From GCA-2861595 sp035536185 (GTDB taxonomy: Bacteria; Actinomycetota; Acidimicrobiia; Acidimicrobiales; GCA-2861595), in NCBI GenBank assembly GCA_035536185.1, contig DATLOM010000021.1:1-64000 (forward strand): a stretch of DNA of 64,000 nucleotides, given 5' to 3'. The position numbers and the translations under genes were made by a program. The notes under the pieces were generated by a model. That model saw nothing but the letters and a program-made list of their open reading frames with translations, made no database searches and had not been told where the DNA came from. Shown here piece by piece: positions 16,034 through 23,698 of the stretch (positions are counted from its first letter, which is position 1; the number at the start of each line of letters is the position of its first letter).

Positions 16034-17926
16034 CTAGTCATACCCGGGCTGGTGCGACGGTGGCGCCGGCCGGGTCGGGTCCAGCTCGGCCAGGTAGTAG
16101 TCGGCGAAGCGACGGGCCGCATCGGGGCCGAACAGGCGCCGGGAGTACCTCAGCGAGAGGTGCAGGCGCCCGCCCAGGGTGGCGGCGCCGACCGAAAGCG
16201 GTACGGGAACACGCGCCGGCACCGAGAACCACATCTCGTTCGTCCGGCCACCGCCGGCACCGAAGGAAGGCGGGTCGGCTATGCGGCCGAGGTCACAGAG
16301 GATGGCCGTGTCCACGAAACGGTTCCGGGTGATCGGATGGAGGACCACCCTGGACTGGCGGGTCCACAGCGGGAGGAGGCCGGTGCGGTCCAGGGCCGAG
16401 ATCAGGGCGACGCCGGTACGTCTGCGGTTGTTGCGCTTGGTCTGGGAGCCGACGGCTTTGAGGGCGGCGGCCATGCTCCCCCGGTGGCGCCGGCTGGTCG
16501 AGACCCGCGCCGTCACCGAGAAGTTGCCGACCAGCGCGTCGGGCCAGCCCGACGGCCGCAGGTCCGACGGCACCAGCACGCTGATCCTGTGCCCGGGACA
16601 TCCGTGTGCGGCGTTCCAGGCGCCGATGGCCCGGTGCAGCCCGGCGATGAGCACGTCGGTCTCGATGGCGGGTGGGGCCAGCGAGAGACCGCCGCCATGG
16701 TCATCCAGGGGCAGGCTCGCCAGGTGGAAGCCGTACCCGGCATCGTCGTCCGTATCGCCCTTTTGGCGGTCCGTCCGATCGATGAGCCGGCGAATCCGGT
16801 GCCCGAGGCGGCGCCCCGGCGCCTCATCGGTGACCAACCTCGTGATGGGGTTCTCGACCGCGCCCTCGGCTACCAGTCGGGCCGGCGGGGCCAAGGCGTT
16901 CCTGAGGACCTCGACGAGGCCCAGGTACCGCTTCTTGACGGCCGAGATCTTGCCCGGGGCCGGGCGCACCGGGAGATCCCGCAGGGCCAGGAACTCGAGA
17001 TGGGGCAGGTCGCTGCCGTCGCTGGCGTAGGCCCGGGCAAGGGCCTGGAGGATCCGGAGGGCGCCGAAGCCGTCGGAGGCGGCATGGTTGACGTTGAGCA
17101 TGAGGACGTCGCCGGCGGGGTGGCGGGCCAGGAGCACCCGCAGCGGCGGGCACTCCTGCAGCGGCACGACGACGTCCTGGAGCTCCACTCGGGTCGCCAC
17201 CAGCTCCTCGCCGTCGGCACAGTCCACTACCCGCAACGCATCGGGGTGGGTGCAGAGTGCAGCGACCAGGGCGGCGGCGAGACGCTCCTCGTCCACCCGG
17301 CCCGCCACCCGGGCCTCGAACTGGACGCTGGCCGACCCTCCGTGACACCCGTCGCCGGGGTGGGCCGGGGCATCACCGCCATCGGCCCGGAACCACTCGC
17401 AGTCCAGCTCGCAGCGGTGGTCGCCCTGGCGGCCGCGGAGGAGGCGCAAGATGTCGGCGGCCATTCCGGAGAGGTTGTGGGCGGCCACGCGCCCGGCCGC
17501 GTACCGCGACGAGGCCGCGGGGCGGAAGCCGAGCGGCGACACCAGGTCGACGTGGGCCGATACGCGGTTTTCCTTGACGAGGATGTGGAGGCTGTTGGTG
17601 GGAACGTTCTCGCGGAAAGACGTCTTCCCCGGATGGAACAGGCTTCCCAAGCCGGTGTCGCGGTGGAAGCGCCCGCTGGCCTCGAGGCTGCGCAGCAGGT
17701 TCACCGGATCGTCGACGGCCCTGCCGCGTGCCGGCGGGCGGGGGTGGGGAGGGCCGGGCACGGCGAGGCGGGCCTGCAGGCTCGGTCCGTCGGCACGACC
17801 GAGGTCGCCGGCCTCGCTCGTGCCCACCGTGGCCGGGCCCGAGCCCGACGCCTCCGCCGGCTCCCTACGGCCGGCGACGTTAGATGCCGGCGTCGCCGTG
17901 CCCACTCCGGGAGTCTCCGGGCTCAC
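16034..17926 (-). CDS. Condensation-domain/WS-DGAT-like acyltransferase
   Basis: This protein of about 630 residues resembles condensation-domain acyltransferases. It carries the catalytic-type motif NHAASDG, a variant of HHxxxDG with Asn for the first His, in DVLMLNVNHAASDGFGALRIL. Further on, ISVLVPSDLRPSGWPDALVGNFSV resembles the second half of such domains. It could esterify or amidate a lipid or natural product, but the substrate is unknown. The first 80 residues are low-complexity. I placed the start at GTG 17926, where GTGA overlaps the stop of the Fur-family gene. A start further inside is possible. Confidence 0.6.
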   Translation of the reverse strand: MSPETPGVGTATPASNVAGRREPAEASGSGPATVGTSEAGDLGRADGPSLQARLAVPGPPHPRPPARGRAVDDPVNLLRSLEASGRFHRDTGLGSLFHPGKTSFRENVPTNSLHILVKENRVSAHVDLVSPLGFRPAASSRYAAGRVAAHNLSGMAADILRLLRGRQGDHRCELDCEWFRADGGDAPAHPGDGCHGGSASVQFEARVAGRVDEERLAAALVAALCTHPDALRVVDCADGEELVATRVELQDVVVPLQECPPLRVLLARHPAGDVLMLNVNHAASDGFGALRILQALARAYASDGSDLPHLEFLALRDLPVRPAPGKISAVKKRYLGLVEVLRNALAPPARLVAEGAVENPITRLVTDEAPGRRLGHRIRRLIDRTDRQKGDTDDDAGYGFHLASLPLDDHGGGLSLAPPAIETDVLIAGLHRAIGAWNAAHGCPGHRISVLVPSDLRPSGWPDALVGNFSVTARVSTSRRHRGSMAAALKAVGSQTKRNNRRRTGVALISALDRTGLLPLWTRQSRVVLHPITRNRFVDTAILCDLGRIADPPSFGAGGGRTNEMWFSVPARVPVPLSVGAATLGGRLHLSLRYSRRLFGPDAARRFADYYLAELDPTRPAPPSHQPGYD

Positions 17927-18387
17927 GACCCTGCCCCGCCGGCGGCGCCGGCCCGTGCGGGCCCGACGCAGGCTCCACACCTGCCGGGGAGGGCGAAGTG
18001 GCGCAGCTCCATCTCGAACTCGAGGTCACGGCGAACCCGGCGCTGGAACTCCTCCAACGTCTTCACCGGCACCTCCACGACCACGCCGCACCCGTCGCAC
18101 ACGAGGTGGTGGTGGGGGTCGTCGGCGAAGTGGTAGACGGCCGGCCCGTGGCCCAGGTGCACATGGTCCACCACGCCCAGGCGCTCGAGCTCGTCGAGGA
18201 ACCGGTACACCGTGGACTCGTGCACGTCGGGCTGGCGTGACTGGACGTCGGCCGTCAGCTGCTCGGCCGTCGGGTGACCCCCATGATCGATGAGGGCGCT
18301 CAAGATGGCCCGCCGGGGGCTGGTGATGCGACCGCCACCGGCGCGGAGCAGGGCCAGCACCTGTTCCAGGCGGTCTGAGGAGGTCAC
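17923..18387 (-). CDS. Fur-family metalloregulator (Zur-like)
   Basis: This 154-residue regulator has an N-terminal winged helix (RITSPRRAILSAL, HPTAEQLTADV, DVHESTVYRFLDELERLG) and a metal-binding dimer domain. The latter shows YHFADDPHHHLVCDGCG, and GRCGAC near the C-terminus gives the two CxxC pairs of the structural zinc site. It is divergent from a zinc-type ABC transporter and shares a palindrome with it, so it is most likely a zinc sensor (Zur) repressing that transporter and itself. Metal identity is inferred from context. A TAGCCT box (18394-18399, reverse) lies 6 nt before the GTG, implying a leaderless transcript. Confidence 0.9.
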   Translation of the reverse strand: MTSSDRLEQVLALLRAGGGRITSPRRAILSALIDHGGHPTAEQLTADVQSRQPDVHESTVYRFLDELERLGVVDHVHLGHGPAVYHFADDPHHHLVCDGCGVVVEVPVKTLEEFQRRVRRDLEFEMELRHFALPGRCGACVGPARAGAAGGAGS

Positions 18388-18418
18388 CCGTGAAGGCTAC
18401 AGTGCCCTAGATGCGACC

Positions 18419-18436
18419 TGGACGCAATTACGTCCA
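18419..18436. promoter_or_regulatory. Candidate Zur/Fur operator between divergent genes
   Basis: Perfect 6-bp arms TGGACG (18419-18424) and CGTCCA (18431-18436) flank CAATTA. The site lies upstream of the -10-like boxes of both the regulator and the transporter, near where their -35 elements should be. It could therefore control both directions. The sequence is not the AT-rich Zur box known from mycobacteria, so the assignment is by position. Confidence 0.5.
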
Positions 18437-18464
18437 GATCGCTGCTAGTATTCGTAGCGTTGTC

Positions 18465-19463
18465 ATGTTGCACGGCAGGACCATCCCGGCGGTGTTCCTG
18501 ACCCTCGCACTCTCGGGTAGTGCCTGCGGGTCGGGGGGTGGCGCCTCGGCCTCCGGTGACGGGCGGCTGAAGATCGCCACCACCGTGGCCCCCATCACCA
18601 GCATCGTCGCCGGCATCGCCGGCAACCGGGCCCAGATCGAAGGCGTCGTGCCGGAAGGGACCAACTCCCACACCTTCGAGCCAAAGCCGAGGGCGGCAGA
18701 GCTGCTCTCGGAGGCCGACCTGGTGTTCCTGAACGGACTGGGCCTGGAGGAGCCGACCAGGGATCTGGCCCGGATGCACCTGGCCAGGGGCGCGGATCTC
18801 GTGGAACTGGGCAGCATGACCATTCCCGAGGCCCGGTACATCTACGATTTTTCCTTCCCCGAGAAGGGAGGGAAGCCGAATCCCCATCTGTGGACCGATC
18901 CCACCCTGGCCCGCCGCTACGCCGAGATCGTCAAGGACGAGCTTTCGAAGCGGAGCCCGGCGGGCGCCGCCTACTTCGCCGCCAACTTCAGGCGTTTCTC
19001 GGAGATGGTCGGCGAGCTCGACCGGGCCATGCGCACCGCCTTCGCCACCGTCCCCGAACGCAAGCTGCTCACCTACCACGACGCCTACGCCTACTTCGCC
19101 CGCACCTACGGGTGGAAGGTGATCGGCGCGATCCAGGTGTCGGACTTCGAGGACCCCACGCCGGCGGAGGTGGCCCGCCTCATCGGCCAGGTCAAGGCGA
19201 CACGGGTACCGGCCATCTTCGGCTCGGAGGTGTTCCCGAGCCCGGTCCTCGAGCAGATCGGCAAGGAAGCGGGGGTGAGGTACGTGGACGAGCTCCGGGA
19301 CGACGACCTGCCGGGCAAGCCCGGGCACCCGGAGCACTCGTGGCTCGGGCTGATGCGAGCGAACTTCATCGTCCTCACCGAGGCGCTGGGCGGTGACGCC
19401 TCGGCCCTCCGCGCCGTGCCGTTGAGGCTCCCGGCGCCGGACCAGGCGAGGTACCCGCAGTGA
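18465..19463 (+). CDS. znuA: Zinc/manganese ABC transporter, substrate-binding lipoprotein
   Basis: This cluster A-I binding protein captures metal outside the membrane. The ATG at 18465 gives a clean lipoprotein signal (AVFLTLALSGSAC, Cys at 21), and the longer in-frame start at 18411 does not improve it. Metal ligands are His in GTNSHTFEP, His in NPHLWTDP, and His in LLTYHDAYAYFA, with an acidic fourth ligand likely in VDELRDDDLPG. A third His, where PsaA-type manganese proteins have Glu, favours zinc. There is no His-rich loop. A TAGTAT box at 18446-18451 is a plausible -10. The stop overlaps the ATPase start (GTGA). Confidence 0.85.
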   Translation: MLHGRTIPAVFLTLALSGSACGSGGGASASGDGRLKIATTVAPITSIVAGIAGNRAQIEGVVPEGTNSHTFEPKPRAAELLSEADLVFLNGLGLEEPTRDLARMHLARGADLVELGSMTIPEARYIYDFSFPEKGGKPNPHLWTDPTLARRYAEIVKDELSKRSPAGAAYFAANFRRFSEMVGELDRAMRTAFATVPERKLLTYHDAYAYFARTYGWKVIGAIQVSDFEDPTPAEVARLIGQVKATRVPAIFGSEVFPSPVLEQIGKEAGVRYVDELRDDDLPGKPGHPEHSWLGLMRANFIVLTEALGGDASALRAVPLRLPAPDQARYPQ

Positions 19464-20260
19464 GCAGGGCGGCCAGCACCGGCGACCAGCTGATCCGCCT
19501 CGACGGCGTCAACTGCTCCTACGGCGGTGATCGCGTCCTGGCCGATGTGGACCTCACGATCACCGCCGGCGAGTTCACCGGCATCGTCGGTCCCTCGGGA
19601 TCGGGCAAGACCACCTTGCTCCGGGTCCTCTTGGGGATGGTCGCACCGGTCTCCGGCACGGTGCAGCGCCGGCCCGGCCTGCGGCTCGGCTACGTCCCCC
19701 AGGTCGAGGCCGTCAACTGGAGCTTCCCCGTCACGGTGGACGAGTGCGTGCTCATGGCCCGCACCTCGGGCAGGCGCCTGCCGTGGAGGAGCAGGGCCGA
19801 GCGTGACGAGGTGGCCGAGGTGCTGGCCCGCCTCGGCATCGAGCACCTCTCGGGCCGCCACATCCGGGACCTCTCCGGCGGCCAGCAGCAACGGGTGTTC
19901 ATCGCCCGGGCGCTGCTGGGCAAGCCGCAGCTGCTGCTCCTGGACGAACCGACTTCCGGGGTGGACGTGCGCACCCGCCACGAGATGCTTCACGTCCTCG
20001 ACGACCTGAACCACGGCGGTCTGGCCATCGTCCTCAGCACCCACGATCTGAACGGGATGGCCGCCCACCTCCCCAACCTGGTGTGCCTCAACACCCGCGT
20101 GCTCGGCCGGGGCACCCCCCAGGAGGTGCTCACGGCCGACGTGCTGGAGCGGACCTACGGGGCGCGAATGGAGATCCTCGAGCACGCCGGGATGCCGGTG
20201 GTGCTCGACCAGTACCCACCCCCCGGCGACGTCCTGCGCTTCGGCCGCAAGGGGGCCTGA
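19460..20260 (+). CDS. znuC: Zinc ABC transporter ATPase
   Basis: This 266-residue ATPase energises the metal importer. It has Walker A GPSGSGKTT, the Q-loop region YVPQVEAVNW, signature LSGGQQQRVFIARAL, Walker B LLLLDEPTSGVD, and the switch His in LSTHDLNG. The YVPQ form with a nearby W-S-F-P is typical of the metal-importer subgroup. It overlaps the binding-protein gene by 4 nt and is followed one base later by the permease, so the three form one operon. Confidence 0.92.
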   Translation: MSRAASTGDQLIRLDGVNCSYGGDRVLADVDLTITAGEFTGIVGPSGSGKTTLLRVLLGMVAPVSGTVQRRPGLRLGYVPQVEAVNWSFPVTVDECVLMARTSGRRLPWRSRAERDEVAEVLARLGIEHLSGRHIRDLSGGQQQRVFIARALLGKPQLLLLDEPTSGVDVRTRHEMLHVLDDLNHGGLAIVLSTHDLNGMAAHLPNLVCLNTRVLGRGTPQEVLTADVLERTYGARMEILEHAGMPVVLDQYPPPGDVLRFGRKGA

Positions 20261-20261
20261 C

Positions 20262-21140
20262 GTGCAGGAGCTGCTCCGCCCCTTCGACTTCGAGTTCTTC
20301 CGCAACGGGCTGATCGTGGCCACGCTCGCCGGCGCGCTGTGCGGTCTCGTGGGCGTCTTCGTCGTGCTCAAGGGCATGAGCTACATCGGCCACGGCCTGT
20401 CGCACGCCATCTTCGGTGGGTTCGCGGCCAGCGCCCTCCTCGGCGTCAACTTCGTCCTCGGCGCCGGCGTCTGGGGCGCCGCTTCGGCGCTGATGATCAA
20501 CGGGGTCACCCGCCGGCGGGTCATCGGGTCCGACGCCGCGATCGGCGTCATCACCACCGCCTCCTTCGCCCTCGGACTGGCCCTCTTCTCGGTCTTCGGG
20601 AAAGAGGGGCGCAGCTTCGACGCCGCCCTGTTCGGGAGCATCCTCGGCGTCTCCCGGGCCGACGTTCTAGGCGTGCTGGGCGTGACCCTGGTGGTGGTGG
20701 CAGTCGTGTTCCTCGGTTACCGCCAGCTGCTCTTCACGACTTTCGACCCCGACGTGGCCGAGGCCTCGGGCGTGCGCACGGCCCGGGTGGACGCCGTCCT
20801 CATGCTGGCGCTGGCCGCCTCCATCCTGGCCACCATGCAGGTGCTCGGCGTCACCCTCATCGCCGCCGTGCTGGTGATCCCGCCCACCGTCGCCCGCATG
20901 TTGACCAACTCCTTCAGCCGCATGCTCTTCCTCTCGTCCGGCATCGGAGCCCTCACCGGGTTCGTCGGGATGAACCTGAGCTACCACCTCGACGTGCAGT
21001 CCGGTCCCACCATCGTGCTGGTCGGCGCCGTCCTTTTCGCCGTGGTGTTCGCCGCCACCGGCGCCAGAGGTCTTCACCGCACCGCCGGTCCCGACGACCA
21101 CGCCCCCGCCGGGCTGGCGCCTGTCCACAGTAGGCCCTAG
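20262..21140 (+). CDS. znuB: Zinc ABC transporter permease
   Basis: This 292-residue integral membrane protein of the ABC-3 family forms the channel of the importer. About eight hydrophobic helices are visible, starting with NGLIVATLAGALCGLVGVFVVLKGM. It includes the family signature SYIGHGLSHAIFGGFA, with a second conserved stretch around VTLIAAVLVIPPTVARML. It starts at GTG one base after the ATPase stop. The last 25 residues are polar and cytoplasmic. Confidence 0.92.
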   Translation: MQELLRPFDFEFFRNGLIVATLAGALCGLVGVFVVLKGMSYIGHGLSHAIFGGFAASALLGVNFVLGAGVWGAASALMINGVTRRRVIGSDAAIGVITTASFALGLALFSVFGKEGRSFDAALFGSILGVSRADVLGVLGVTLVVVAVVFLGYRQLLFTTFDPDVAEASGVRTARVDAVLMLALAASILATMQVLGVTLIAAVLVIPPTVARMLTNSFSRMLFLSSGIGALTGFVGMNLSYHLDVQSGPTIVLVGAVLFAVVFAATGARGLHRTAGPDDHAPAGLAPVHSRP

Positions 21141-21303
21141 TAGTGCTCCGTCGCTGATATGGCCTGGGTGCATCGGCGAGTCAGCGGTGTCATCTGGCAA
21201 GGCGCGACGACGAAGGAATCCCCTTGCCGGCTTTCGAGGAGGAGCAACGCAGCCAGGGGCATCGCTGGCCGGCGAGGCAGCAGGTGATATCGGCGACGGT
21301 GCA

Positions 21304-22029
21304 CTATGGCCTGCTTCGGGATCTCTGCTCGGGCCTGAGCTCCAGGGCCCCGTACCCGTAATCCAGACGGGTACACGGCCGTCGCCTGTGATGCCAGTCC
21401 AGGAGCCACTCCACGGCCAGCAGGTAGAGCATGCCGAGCAGGAGCGCGCCGATGACGTCCGACATCCAGTGGACACCGAGGTACACGCGGCTGAAGCCCA
21501 CCACGACGATCACCCCCGTCGAGATGCCCACCGACCACCACCACGCGGCGCGCCGTCCGCTGACGACTGCGACCACCGGAGGCAGCAGGCCCCAGATGGC
21601 GATGGCCGCCATGACGTGGCCACTCGGGAAGGAAGGGCCGTTGCCGGGCACGATCCGGTCGAGGTTCGGACGGGGCCGGTCGATCAGCGCCTTGAGACTC
21701 CACTCCAGGAGGGGGCGGGCGACGCTGGCGGCCAGCAGCACCAGCGCCAGCGAGCGGCACTCGTGCCACACCAGGAGGAGCAAGAGGACCAGCACCAGGG
21801 TGACGATGGTCAACCCACCCAGGCCGCTCAAGGCTTTGACTATGCCGTCCAATCCAGGCGAGCGGAGATCCATCAGGAAACGGCTCACCGGTTCGTCCCA
21901 GCGGCGCAGCATCGACTCGTCGATGGCGGCGGCGAGGGCCAGGAAGACGAAGACGCCCGCAACCAGTGGGATCGTGACGCGGGAACGGAGCAGCACCCCC
22001 GCCGGCGTCAGGGGCGGATGGCCATGCAA
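21304..22029 (-). CDS. PAP2-superfamily membrane phosphatase
   Basis: This 241-residue protein has six hydrophobic helices and all three phosphatase motifs: KALIDRPRP, PSGH, and SRVYLGVHWMSDV. It would dephosphorylate a lipid phosphate or undecaprenyl diphosphate on the outer side of the membrane. Which substrate is used cannot be told. The start is a TTG at 22029 without a strong ribosome site. It stands alone, with 163 nt of non-coding DNA between it and the zinc permease stop. Confidence 0.88.
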   Translation of the reverse strand: MHGHPPLTPAGVLLRSRVTIPLVAGVFVFLALAAAIDESMLRRWDEPVSRFLMDLRSPGLDGIVKALSGLGGLTIVTLVLVLLLLLVWHECRSLALVLLAASVARPLLEWSLKALIDRPRPNLDRIVPGNGPSFPSGHVMAAIAIWGLLPPVVAVVSGRRAAWWWSVGISTGVIVVVGFSRVYLGVHWMSDVIGALLLGMLYLLAVEWLLDWHHRRRPCTRLDYGYGALELRPEQRSRSRP

Positions 22030-22141
22030 GCCTCGGTGGGGAACGTGAGACGGCGCCCCGTGACGCTAGCGCCGCCTCGTGCAGTACTCATCCCCGCCCC
22101 GGCCCCAGCCCCAGGCCAGTCAGTGCGGAGCCGTCGGTCCT

Positions 22142-22642
22142 CTACTGCGACAGTTGGCCGCGGACGGCGCCGTTCGGGTAGGTCCCGGTGTGCACGTTGA
22201 CGTAGAAGTCTCCCGGGTTCGCCGCCATCCGGGCGATCAGTGCAGCATCCACGTTGGCACATCCTGTCGTGGTGGTGTCGCTCGCGGTGGGTGTCGTCAA
22301 CGGCACCACGACGCCGCCGCTCTTCCCTCGTTCGCCTTCATGGATGTGCATCCCCACAGGAGGGTCGATCTTCTGCACCGCGACCTCGTAACAGACATCG
22401 CGGTCTGTGACGTCCAGGTTCACGGTGGCGGTGCCGGTGCCGTCCGGGTCCCCGGGCCCGGGAGCTTCCTCGGCTCCGCTGAGCGTGGCGGTCAAACGAG
22501 TTGCGTCCTCCGCCTGCTCGGCCAGGCTGGTGACCGTTCGCCTCGCGCCTTCCTCCACCTCCTCGGCCTCGTCGCCGCACGCAGCCATGGCCAGTGCCAA
22601 CACGGCGACCGCACACGCCCGGCCCATGCTGAGCTTCGTCAT
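22142..22642 (-). CDS. CHRD-domain lipoprotein
   Basis: This 166-residue exported protein has a lipoprotein signal (AVAVLALAMAACGDE, Cys at 22), a short acidic helix, and one CHRD domain (about 48-165). Family features include TATLSGAEEAPGPGDPDGTGTA, VCYEVAVQKI, MHIHEGERGKSGGVVVPL and NVHTGTYPNGAVRGQL. Its function is unknown; the domain is shared with animal chordin. An unusual perfect hairpin and a TTGACA box lie upstream. Confidence 0.88.
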   Translation of the reverse strand: MTKLSMGRACAVAVLALAMAACGDEAEEVEEGARRTVTSLAEQAEDATRLTATLSGAEEAPGPGDPDGTGTATVNLDVTDRDVCYEVAVQKIDPPVGMHIHEGERGKSGGVVVPLTTPTASDTTTTGCANVDAALIARMAANPGDFYVNVHTGTYPNGAVRGQLSQ

Positions 22643-22660
22643 GCCGGATCCACTCCTTCC

Positions 22661-22716
22661 CGGTCCAGGGTTCCTGGACCGACAGCGACGAACTACCCGC
22701 TAAGGGTGGTTGTCAA
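22661..22716 (-). promoter_or_regulatory. Promoter and perfect 9-3-9 hairpin upstream of the CHRD gene
   Basis: On the reverse strand TTGACA (22716-22711) is a consensus -35, and TAGTTC fifteen bases later is a weak -10. Downstream of it, arms CGGTCCAGG (22661-22669) and CCTGGACCG (22673-22681) form a perfect 9-bp inverted repeat with a 3-nt loop, ending about 20 nt before the ATG. It could be an operator at the transcription start or an RNA hairpin in the leader. Confidence 0.5.
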
Positions 22717-22796
22717 GCTTGTAGTGGTGGTCGTGGTCGAGCAGGCACCGCCGCACTCAGCTCCCCAAATCGCCGCTTCCCGGTGCGATCCTGGGT

Positions 22797-23171
22797 TCAG
22801 GCGGGGCGCCGGCGGGGGCCGTCGACCACGTCGCCGGAGACGCCGGGGGTGGTGGCGTCCTCGAGACAGCCGACGAGGCGGCGGGTGGCGTGGGTGCCGA
22901 TGGCGGGCTTCACGACCAGCTGGAACCGGCCGGCCGACAGCGGCACGATCGGGCCGGCGAGGCTCCTGGACCTCACCGTGTGACGGCACTGGGCCCAAAG
23001 ACCCTCGGCGGCGAGGCGGTGCGGGTAGTTCTCCTTGGTGCGGACCCGCAGCGTGAGCTCGCTCACCTGGCCGGCGTAGGCCGGGTCGGGGCGGTTCTGG
23101 GTCGCTTCGCGCAGGCCGTAGATGCCGGCGCCCAACACTGCCGCCGCCATCAGGACCTGCAGGGCCTTCAC
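22797..23171 (-). CDS. Small membrane-anchored protein, unknown function
   Basis: This 124-residue protein has a single N-terminal hydrophobic helix (LMAAAVLGAGIYGL, about 7-20), so the rest is probably extracytoplasmic. The domain contains SELTLRVRTKENYPHRLAAEGLW, one Cys in LWAQCRHTV and a second in LVGCLEDATTPGV, which could form a disulfide. Its GTG overlaps the stop of the upstream gene (GTGA). It is the third gene of the operon that begins with the dikinase-like gene at 25845. No family is recognised. Confidence 0.65.
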   Translation of the reverse strand: MKALQVLMAAAVLGAGIYGLREATQNRPDPAYAGQVSELTLRVRTKENYPHRLAAEGLWAQCRHTVRSRSLAGPIVPLSAGRFQLVVKPAIGTHATRRLVGCLEDATTPGVSGDVVDGPRRRPA

Positions 23172-23698
23172 GGCAGGAGCGGCCGCCCCGCCGGACCGAG
23201 CAGCAGGGCGAGGTCGGCCTCGGCCCCGGTCTCCTGGTTCCGGCCGAGCAGGTGCCCGGGCGGCAGGGCCAGGGCACCCAGCGCCAGCGCCAGGCGGTTC
23301 TCCAACCTCGGCGTGGCGGTCGCCCGCGCCAGTCGCTCGACCACCCAGGCCAGGCCCGAGAGCACGAAGCCGGCGCCCATGAGGATGGGAACGAAGACCC
23401 CCATGCGGTCGGGCTGCGGACGGAGCCAGGCGAAAGCGTCCCGCGGTGGCGGTGCCGTCTCCCGCAGGTGGGCCACGACCCGGGGCGAGGCGTCGGGGCC
23501 GGGCCGCTGGGCCGCCTCCACGCTGCGGAGGCGACCGAGAACGGCGGCGGTCGACAACGCCATCTGGGCGGCGAGGAAGAAGATCCCGGCGATGATCGCC
23601 CGGTTCCACTCCCACCGGTAGAGGTAGACGAACAGGTAGGTCCCCGACCCGGCCAGAGTGACTGCGGCCAGCGCGTTGGCCATGCGGCGGGCGTTCAC
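23168..23698 (-). CDS. Membrane protein, unknown function
   Basis: This 176-residue protein has four predicted membrane helices: about 7-27, 33-55, 97-118 and a weaker one at 133-150. A charged loop (about 60-95) lies between the second and third. The GTG start overlaps the stop of the dikinase-like gene, and its own stop overlaps the next start, so expression of the three should be tightly coupled. I do not recognise a family or any enzymatic motif. Confidence 0.65.
   Translation of the reverse strand: MNARRMANALAAVTLAGSGTYLFVYLYRWEWNRAIIAGIFFLAAQMALSTAAVLGRLRSVEAAQRPGPDASPRVVAHLRETAPPPRDAFAWLRPQPDRMGVFVPILMGAGFVLSGLAWVVERLARATATPRLENRLALALGALALPPGHLLGRNQETGAEADLALLLGPAGRPLLP

Noticed and set aside
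15215..18136. 973-residue open frame on the forward strand
   Set aside because: It runs antisense across the exported protein, the acyltransferase and the Fur-family gene, all of which have family motifs. It shows only Arg/Gly/Ala-rich composition typical of high-GC antisense frames.
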